Assembly: GCA_045597945.1 (NCBI GenBank)
Contig: JAZLLD010000050.1
Location: 1-47,081 of the forward strand
Length of the DNA: 47,081 nucleotides
Direction: 5' to 3'
Source of the DNA: Colimorpha sp045597945
GTDB taxonomy: Bacteria; Bacteroidota; Bacteroidia; Bacteroidales; P3
Position 1 is the first letter of the stretch. Every line of letters begins with the position of its first letter. The translations under genes were made by a program, and so were the position numbers. The notes beneath the pieces were generated by a model, which saw nothing but the letters and a program-made list of their open reading frames with translations, made no database searches and was not told the origin of the DNA. This document shows, piece by piece, positions 41,902 to 47,081 of this stretch.

Positions 41902-41932
41902 CAAAGATAAGCCTTTTTTTTGACATAGCAAA
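41902..41932 (-). promoter_or_regulatory. Promoter of the citrate lyase operon (-33 TTTG, -7 TATCTTTG)
   Basis: Minus strand: TTTG (complement of CAAA at 41929-41932), 19-bp spacer, TATCTTTG (41902-41909). It is a near-perfect Bacteroidetes promoter about 105 bp upstream of citD. Confidence 0.8.
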
Positions 41933-42183
41933 CCTTTTTTTTAACATTTTTTTCCCAGCCTTGCTCTGCCTCTCAAAATTCCTTTGATTTCTTTCACTTT
42001 CTCCCACATTTCTGCCTTGACAGATTCCCTCTCTCCCGCCCGTATAAAAGTAAATGTACATATTTATAATGTGTGATTGGTAGAAAAACAAATGTTAAAA
42101 TTCCGCGTGCTCAGTGCCGTGTTTATCCCAGCATCAACACCGCTTTTATCCCACTCCGGCTTGCCGAAACTGGAGCGGGTCTA

Positions 42184-42227
42184 GAGCGAAGGATGAGCGA
42201 AGGAAGAGCGAAGGAAAGGCGAAGGAG
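42184..42227 (-). repeat. 11-bp tandem repeat GAGCGAAGGAA (x4)
   Basis: Units at 42184-42194 (GAGCGAAGGAT), 42195-42205 and 42206-42216 (both GAGCGAAGGAA) and 42217-42227 (AGGCGAAGGAG). It is the reverse complement of the 27275-27307 repeat. Confidence 0.92.
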
Positions 42228-42327
42228 TGCGCAGCGCTGTTTCCGGAGTCGGCGAAATGTTAAAATCAGATTGAGTCGGACAGGTTTTTCTCTGGTGTTT
42301 GGTTCGCTGTTGCGGTAGATTGGCTTT

Positions 42328-42335
42328 TATTTTTG
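42328..42335 (+). promoter_or_regulatory. Possible -7 box (TATTTTTG)
   Basis: TATTTTTG fits TAnnTTTG, 75 bp upstream of the peptidase start. The -33 element is poor, so this is tentative. Confidence 0.3.
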
Positions 42336-42409
42336 GTTGCGGGCAATATTTTTTGCCGAGATGCGTTTATTAATAGAATTTCTTTTTTTATTGAAATAAT
42401 TACACTATT

Positions 42410-43624
42410 ATGAAGAAAATATACGCAATGATGGCTGGTGCGCTGCTGTGCGTGCCTGCTTTTGCCCAGGAGGCAAAGAAGGATGACGAGGGCTATAAGT
42501 TCACGATTGTGAAGGAGTTGCCCGTGACTAAGGTGAAGAATCAGAGCAAGGCCGGCACTTGCTGGGACTATGCGGGAACGGCTTTCTTGGAGGCAGAGTT
42601 GCTGCGAATGGGCAAGGGCGAATATGACCTGAGCGAGATGTATAATGCTCATTGCGATTATCAAGACCGTGCCGCAGCCGTGATTCGCTGCCACGGCGAT
42701 ATGTCGTTCTCTCAGGGCGGCTGTTTCGGCGATATCCTGCATGTGATGGACCGCTACGGCCTTGTGCCAGAAGAACAAATGCGCCCCGGCGTGATGTATC
42801 GCGACACCCTTTCCAACCATAGCGAGCTCAGTGCTATGACCAATCCCATGGTGAAGGCCGCCGCTGGCACTGCCTCGCTCCAGAGCGACGAGAACTATCA
42901 GCTGCTGGCCCTGAAGGCCATCAAGGCAGTGCACGATGTGTATCTGGGTGTGCCTCCCGAGAAGTTCATCTACAAAGGCAAGGAATATACGCCCAAGAGT
43001 TTCTACGAGTCGACGGGTCTGAAGGCCGACGATTATATCCAGGTGACTGCTTTTCTGCATCAGCCTCTGTATAAAACCTTTGCAGTGGAGAGCCCCGATA
43101 ACTGGCGTCACGACCTGAGCTATAATGTAACTCTCGACGAGTTGCTGGAGATTGCCGACCATGCTATCGCCCAGGGCTATCCCGTGGGTTGGGACAGCGA
43201 TGTGAGCGAGCAGGGTTTCCGCATGGGTTCAAAGAAGGGTTTCGCCGTTCTTCCGGCCACCGACGGCAACGCTATGTCGGCCCAGGGAAGCGATATGGCT
43301 CATTGGATTGGCATGGATGCCAAGGCTATTCAGGACGAGGCCGCCGAGCATCCCACACCTCAGCGCTGGGTTACTCCCGAGGAACGCCAGCTGGGGTGGG
43401 AAAACCACGAGACCAACGACGACCATCTGATGCTGATTTACGGCACTGCTAAGGACCAGATGGGCAACGAATATTATATGGTTAAGAATAGCTGGGGCGA
43501 CTATAACGTCTATCACGGTATGTTCTTCTGCAGTAAGGCTTTCTTCCGCTACAAGACTGTCTGCATCATGATTCACAAGGACGCCCTGAGCAAGGAAATG
43601 AAGAAGAAGTTGGGCGTGAAGTAA
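42410..43624 (+). CDS. Secreted C1-family cysteine peptidase (bleomycin hydrolase/PepC-like)
   Basis: 404 residues. The signal peptide is MKKIYAMMAGALLCVPAFAQ. Papain-fold residues are Gln45 and Cys51 in NQSKAGTCWDY, His339 in NDDHLMLIYG and Asn360 in MVKNSWGDYN. The arrangement and length match the C1B (bleomycin hydrolase, aminopeptidase C) group, which is often cytoplasmic, but here the signal peptide sends it out. It likely cleaves peptides in the periplasm or outside the cell. It starts a four-gene co-directional series (gaps 61, 63 and 48 bp) with the nitroreductase fusion, the glycoside hydrolase and bcp. Confidence 0.9.
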   Translation: MKKIYAMMAGALLCVPAFAQEAKKDDEGYKFTIVKELPVTKVKNQSKAGTCWDYAGTAFLEAELLRMGKGEYDLSEMYNAHCDYQDRAAAVIRCHGDMSFSQGGCFGDILHVMDRYGLVPEEQMRPGVMYRDTLSNHSELSAMTNPMVKAAAGTASLQSDENYQLLALKAIKAVHDVYLGVPPEKFIYKGKEYTPKSFYESTGLKADDYIQVTAFLHQPLYKTFAVESPDNWRHDLSYNVTLDELLEIADHAIAQGYPVGWDSDVSEQGFRMGSKKGFAVLPATDGNAMSAQGSDMAHWIGMDAKAIQDEAAEHPTPQRWVTPEERQLGWENHETNDDHLMLIYGTAKDQMGNEYYMVKNSWGDYNVYHGMFFCSKAFFRYKTVCIMIHKDALSKEMKKKLGVK

Positions 43625-43685
43625 ATAATTATTGGGCTTGGGGCAAATGGGATGCGTTTGCCCCACTGCTTGTTGACTTTATTAT

Positions 43686-44852
43686 ATGAAACGGATTTTT
43701 TACACCATTATGACTGCCGCTGCGCTGGCGCTGAGCGGCTGCAATAACGATAAGAATATGAATCAAGTAAGTGATAATGCTGCGGTGGACGCAATCTTGA
43801 CGCGCACATCCATCAGAATTTATCAGGACAGACCCGTGGAGGCCGCCACGGTGGACACTCTGCTGCGTGCCGGTATGGCCGCACCTACGGCCTGCAACCA
43901 GCAGCCCTGGCATTTTGTGGCCGTGGACGACCCCGAGGTGCTGCTGCAACTCTCTAAAGCTAACCAATATTCCAGCATGGCCGCCGAGGCTCCGCTGGCT
44001 ATCGTGGTGTGTGGCAATATGCAGAAGGCCCAGGGCGGCTGCGGCGAATTCTGGGTGCAGGATGTGTCGGCAGCCACCGAGAACATCCTCCTGGCAGCCC
44101 ACGCTATGGGCTTGGGTGCTGTGTGGACTGGCATCTATCCCATGGAGGACCGTTGCGCCGAGGTGGCCCGCATACTGCAACTGCCTGAGCATTTGGTACC
44201 TTTCAATATCATCGTGATTGGCTATCCTGGCGAACAACCCACACCCAAGAACAAGTACGACGAAGCCAATATCTCCTACAATCATTTTGGCGGCACCGCC
44301 ACCACCGAGCGCAAGGCCAAACCTGAGGAGGTGAAGAGCGAGTTCCGCGAGTTCGACATCGTTGACGAGTATGGCGAAAATCCCTTCTCCACCATCGAGC
44401 AGGGCTGGCTGCTGTGTGCCGGCAACCAGGTGAAAAGCAATGCTATGACTATTGGCTGGGGCGCTTTTGGCACCCTGTGGCGCAAGCCTGCCGTGACCGT
44501 CTACGTGGCCGAGAAACGCTACACCAAGGAGTTCATGGACAAAGAGAAATATTTCACTATCATGCAGTTCGGCCCCGGTTACGAGAATGTGCTCAAGTAC
44601 ATGGGCACCAAGAGCGGTCGCGACGGCGACAAGGCTGCCGCCCTGGGTCTGCATACCCTCTACACCGAGCACGGCACACCCTATTATGCCGAAGCTAGCG
44701 TGGTGATTGAGTGCGAGTTGATGTTCGCCGACGAGATGGGTCGCGAGCACTTCAAGAACGATACACCCAAGCAGTTCTACGCCAACTTCGACGCTGGTCT
44801 CCATTCCATGTATGTAGGCCAGGTGGTGAAGGCTATGAAGAAAGGAAAATAA
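43686..44852 (+). CDS. Lipoprotein fusion of nitroreductase and flavin-reductase-like domains
   Basis: 388 residues. The N-terminus MKRIFYTIMTAAALALSGC has a lipobox (Cys19). Residues about 33-205 form a nitroreductase-fold domain (ILTRTSIRIYQDRPVE, AAPTACNQQPWHFV, AMGLGAVWTGIYPM). Residues about 225-380 resemble the FMN-binding split-barrel flavin reductase domain (WLLCAGNQVKSNAMTIGWGAFGTLWRKPAVTVYV, ...KYFTIMQF). Both bind FMN, so one protein may hold two flavins and shuttle electrons. The placement in the envelope, with lipid anchor, is unusual for soluble flavoenzymes. The substrate is unknown. Confidence 0.85.
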   Translation: MKRIFYTIMTAAALALSGCNNDKNMNQVSDNAAVDAILTRTSIRIYQDRPVEAATVDTLLRAGMAAPTACNQQPWHFVAVDDPEVLLQLSKANQYSSMAAEAPLAIVVCGNMQKAQGGCGEFWVQDVSAATENILLAAHAMGLGAVWTGIYPMEDRCAEVARILQLPEHLVPFNIIVIGYPGEQPTPKNKYDEANISYNHFGGTATTERKAKPEEVKSEFREFDIVDEYGENPFSTIEQGWLLCAGNQVKSNAMTIGWGAFGTLWRKPAVTVYVAEKRYTKEFMDKEKYFTIMQFGPGYENVLKYMGTKSGRDGDKAAALGLHTLYTEHGTPYYAEASVVIECELMFADEMGREHFKNDTPKQFYANFDAGLHSMYVGQVVKAMKKGK

Positions 44853-44870
44853 TAACACAACACCCCCAAG

Positions 44871-44905
44871 GACTAGAATTTCTGGCCATTCTAGAAATTC
44901 TAGTC
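44871..44905 (+). terminator. Hairpin between flavoprotein and glycoside hydrolase genes
   Basis: A perfect 13-bp stem (GACTAGAATTTCT / AGAAATTCTAGTC) with a 9-nt loop; the T-tract after it is weak (TTCC). It could be a weak terminator or an mRNA-stability element. Confidence 0.45.
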
Positions 44906-44915
44906 TTCCATCATT

Positions 44916-46310
44916 ATGAAGAAAATCATCATCTTGCTTTATGTCGGGCTGCTTACATCCCTCTCGGCCCAAGTGTTTCGTTCCGGCAACCAGGCGCTGG
45001 ACCAGGCTTTTGCCAGAGCCGTGTGGACGTTGGACACTAACACCCATGGTGGTATCATCCATGCCGGAGCTGGCTATGGGGGAGAGTGGACTCGCGACTG
45101 TGCCATCAACTGCTGGAATGCCGCCAGTATGTTGCGCCCCGAGGCTGCGGAAAAATCGCTGTGGAGTGTGACAGAAGACAGCCTGCGCATCGGGCATCAG
45201 TATTGGGATAAGGTGCTGTGGGTGATGGCTGCATGGAACCACTATCTGCTGAATGGCGACAGCCAGTTTCTTGCCAAGGCTTATCGTTGCAGTGCCAACA
45301 CCATGCAGGCGCTAGAAGAAGAGTGCTGGGAACGGCAGTACGGTCTGTTCATGGGTCCGGCCGTGTTCCAGGATGGCATTGCGGGCTATCCAGAGCCGGT
45401 ATATGATCCTCAGAAGTGGGACGATTCGTTTGTTCTGCATCATAAATACAGCCTCACTATCAAATGTCTGAGTACCAATGTGGTCTACTATATGGCTTAC
45501 CGCACTTTGGCCGAGATGGCTCGCGAACTGAATGTGCATGTCATGGAGCAAAATCGGTGGCTGGAGCAGGCCGATTTGCTGAAAGTCAACATCCGTAAGT
45601 ATTTTATGGCTGACAATCAAGGGCGGTTGTACTATCTGATAGACCATCGCGGTGTGGCACATGATTACCAAGAGGGCATGGGTTTGGGCTTGCTGTTGCA
45701 GACCGACATATTGTCGGAGGCTGAGGCCGCCAAGGTAGTGGCTCATGCCTACACTTCTGCCAACGGAATTCCGGCGGTATATCCTTGTTTCCCACGCTAT
45801 TCAGAAGAAAAACCAGGCCGCCACAACATGATGATATGGCCGCATGTGAATGCTTGTTATGCAGCGGGTTGCGCCCATCAGCATCAGCTGACTCCTTTCC
45901 GCCAGGAGCTGGAGAATATGGCGCGGCTGGCCATGCAGGAACCCGGCGGCAACTTCTACGAGATTTACACTCTAGCTGGCGAGCCTTCTGGTGGCTGGCA
46001 GTGCGGATCGCTGTGGGACAAAAAGCCCCATCAGACTTGGTGTGCCACAGGCTATCTCAACCTAGTGCTGCGTTATGTATTTGGCCTCACGCCTTCAAAG
46101 GCTGGGCTGGAAATCAATCCGTTGGGACTGAACCAGCGCAAACGTTGTCAGCTGACCGGGTTGCGCTACCGCAATGCGGTGCTGAACATAACGCTAAAAG
46201 GCGAAGGCAGTAAGATTAAAAAGTTTAGAATCAACGGCAAAGACTCCAAGGTGCTGATACCTGCCGATGCAGAGGGCGAGGTGAATGTGGTTGTGGAGTT
46301 CGAGAATTAA
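44916..46310 (+). CDS. Secreted six-hairpin glycoside hydrolase
   Basis: 464 residues. The signal peptide is MKKIIILLYVGLLTSLSA. The sequence has the (alpha/alpha)6 barrel look, with GYGGEWTRDCAINCWNAASML near 53-73, RQYGLFMGPAVFQDGIAGYPEP, RLYYLIDHRGVAHDYQEGMGLGL and GGWQCGSLWDKKPHQTWCATGYLNLVLRYVFGL. These features fit the GH63/GH15-like or MGH1-like clan of glycosidases. The likely catalytic acidic residues cannot be assigned reliably; Asp61 in WTRD is one candidate. The polysaccharide substrate is unknown. It starts 63 bp after the flavoprotein gene. Confidence 0.75.
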   Translation: MKKIIILLYVGLLTSLSAQVFRSGNQALDQAFARAVWTLDTNTHGGIIHAGAGYGGEWTRDCAINCWNAASMLRPEAAEKSLWSVTEDSLRIGHQYWDKVLWVMAAWNHYLLNGDSQFLAKAYRCSANTMQALEEECWERQYGLFMGPAVFQDGIAGYPEPVYDPQKWDDSFVLHHKYSLTIKCLSTNVVYYMAYRTLAEMARELNVHVMEQNRWLEQADLLKVNIRKYFMADNQGRLYYLIDHRGVAHDYQEGMGLGLLLQTDILSEAEAAKVVAHAYTSANGIPAVYPCFPRYSEEKPGRHNMMIWPHVNACYAAGCAHQHQLTPFRQELENMARLAMQEPGGNFYEIYTLAGEPSGGWQCGSLWDKKPHQTWCATGYLNLVLRYVFGLTPSKAGLEINPLGLNQRKRCQLTGLRYRNAVLNITLKGEGSKIKKFRINGKDSKVLIPADAEGEVNVVVEFEN

Positions 46311-46358
46311 AGAAAACTTTGAACCCAAGATTTCAAGTTTAATCAAATATAAAAAGCT

Positions 46359-46805
46359 ATGCTACAAATCGGTACGCCTGCTCCGGCTTTTGAGGGCAAA
46401 GACGAAAATGGCAATGTGGTTCGGCTGAGCGACTTTGCCGGAAAGAAACTAGTGCTATATTTCTACCCCAAGGATAGCACGCCCGGCTGTACCGCCGAGG
46501 CTTGCGACCTGCGCGACAACTACCACCGTTTTCTGCATCTCGGCTACGAAGTGCTGGGGGTGAGCAAGGATTCTGCGGCCTCGCACCAGCGCTTTATTGA
46601 GAAATACGAACTCCCATTCCACCTTATTTCAGACCCCGAATGCGAGATACTCAAAGCTTATGAGGCCTGGGGCGAGAAGAAGAATTACGGCAAGGTGTCT
46701 ATGGGAACACTTCGCACCACCTATGTGATTGACGAACAAGGTGTCATCATTGACGCTATCGGCAAGGTGAAGACCAAAGAACACGCAGCCCAGATTTTAA
46801 AATAA
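46359..46805 (+). CDS. bcp: Thioredoxin-dependent thiol peroxidase (Bcp/PrxQ)
   Basis: 148 residues, the normal PrxQ length. It starts MLQIGTPAPAFEGKDENGNVVRLSDFAGKKLVLYFYPKD, and STPGCTAEACDLRD holds the peroxidatic Cys (PGCT) and the resolving Cys five residues later. It reduces hydrogen peroxide and organic hydroperoxides with thioredoxin. It is 48 bp after the glycoside hydrolase stop and the last gene before a structured non-coding region. Confidence 0.95.
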   Translation: MLQIGTPAPAFEGKDENGNVVRLSDFAGKKLVLYFYPKDSTPGCTAEACDLRDNYHRFLHLGYEVLGVSKDSAASHQRFIEKYELPFHLISDPECEILKAYEAWGEKKNYGKVSMGTLRTTYVIDEQGVIIDAIGKVKTKEHAAQILK

Positions 46806-46866
46806 AGGCCATTGGCCGAAATTGGTTGGCTGAGGATAAATAGTAATGGCTCTAGTTTGATTTAGA

Positions 46867-46939
46867 ACCGAGATCTCTCTTAATTGCTTGGCTGTTAGGA
46901 TAATTCCCTCACAAGCACTAAGCAATTAAACCTCTCGGT
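46867..46939. repeat. Imperfect hairpin, 73 bp
   Basis: Outer arms ACCGAGA / TCTCGGT (7 bp), an internal loop, then TTAATTGCTT / AAGCAATTAA (10 bp) with a 27-nt apical loop. This is strong pairing in two helices, as in a structured RNA or a small mobile-element remnant. No strong U-tract follows. Confidence 0.65.
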
Positions 46940-47012
46940 CAAATCTTCTATGGCAAAAAACAGCTTCTCGCAAAGCCCTGCAAACCTCCCTAGTTTCGCC
47001 CTACCTTCGCTA

Positions 47013-47081
47013 GTTTTACCTTATTTATACTATAGTTATACCTTAGTTATTCTATTATATATAGGATAAATATAGTATAAA
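47013..47081. repeat. AT-rich heptad-phased element, copy 2
   Basis: GTTTTACCTTATTTATACT, with a second TACCTTAGTTATTCTATTAT 22 bases later, ending GGATAAATATAGTATAAA at the window end. It matches 12776-12846. Confidence 0.6.

Larger units (their letters stand above)
41797..42409. other. Divergent intergenic region between cit operon and peptidase operon
   Basis: 613 bp without a gene. It holds the cit promoter, T-rich tracts, the 11-bp repeat cluster at 42184-42227 and a weak -7-like TATTTTTG at 42328-42335 for the plus-strand operon. Confidence 0.7.
46806..47081. other. Intergenic end of window with hairpin and AT-rich repeat
   Basis: No gene is seen. It contains the 73-bp inverted-repeat element (46867-46939) and the second copy of the AT-rich heptad-phased element (47013-47081, cut by the window end). 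Confidence 0.7.

Noticed and set aside
41797..41931. N-terminal extension of CitD to 41931
   Set aside because: It would begin upstream of the predicted transcription start and CitD is normally about 95 residues.
43629..45242. 537-residue minus-strand frame covering the flavoprotein gene
   Set aside because: The His/Gly/Leu-rich composition is the antisense image of the flavoprotein and glycosidase genes, which have clear motifs and signal peptides.

Overview
The window looks like a chromosomal segment of a Bacteroidales bacterium (Prevotella/Muribaculaceae-like; genus not resolvable from sequence alone). The evidence is the recurrent Bacteroidetes promoter box TAnnTTTG upstream of operons, near absence of strong Shine-Dalgarno sequences, BspA-like leucine-rich-repeat surface proteins, a fimbrillin-like lipoprotein, divergent InlB B-repeat modules, and gene families typical of gut or oral Bacteroidales. 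No tRNA, rRNA, CRISPR array or prophage was seen.

Layout. 1-808: a 5'-truncated IS30 transposase at the window edge. 928-2973: a secreted multidomain surface protein, whose stop codon overlaps that of a convergent four-gene operon (6926 to 2970, minus: secreted YD-repeat-like protein, EamA transporter, esterase, MATE transporter). 7045-8524: an unknown protein and an S1/P1-nuclease/phospholipase-C-fold protein. 8559-10657 (minus): an S4 RNA-binding protein, then a fimbrillin-like lipoprotein preceded by a small peptide gene. 10658-11429: a gene-free stretch with strong dyads. 11430-12589 (minus): queF plus a queuosine-precursor transporter. 13007-20603 (plus): seven tightly packed genes: an EFR1-type flavodoxin/ferredoxin protein, an unknown, a XylE-like transporter, a Fic AMP-transferase-like protein, a TonB-domain protein, xylose isomerase and xylulokinase. 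20822-26650 (minus): an acidic AT-hook protein, a UvrD-type helicase with an embedded DEDDh exonuclease, and glmS. 26816-32252 (plus): a small coiled-coil protein and two paralogous LRR surface proteins. 32834-41796 (minus): icd, acn, a CitC-CitG fusion, citX, citF, citE and citD, i.e. a citrate-lyase operon joined to aconitase and isocitrate dehydrogenase. 42410-46805 (plus): a secreted C1-family peptidase, a nitroreductase/flavin-reductase fusion lipoprotein, a secreted glycoside hydrolase and a Bcp peroxiredoxin.

How the genes work together. The xyl genes cover uptake of xylose and its conversion to xylulose-5-phosphate. The cit genes encode all three citrate lyase subunits and the machinery to make and attach its prosthetic group, and acn and icd link citrate to 2-oxoglutarate; no citrate transporter, oxaloacetate decarboxylase or citrate synthase lies in the window. 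The surface proteins (928, 10433, 27486, 29922) suggest host or polymer contact.

The most unusual non-coding signal is a set of intergenic repeats built on a 7-base period in several sequence 'dialects', often next to a shared GC-rich core (GTGGGCTGGCGC or its complement), plus an 11-bp repeat at two loci in opposite orientation. The most unusual coding signals are the Fic gene inside the xyl cluster (with a 21-bp in-frame VNTR), the CitC-CitG and nitroreductase-flavin reductase fusions, the exonuclease embedded in a helicase, and the LRR pair that shows signs of gene conversion.
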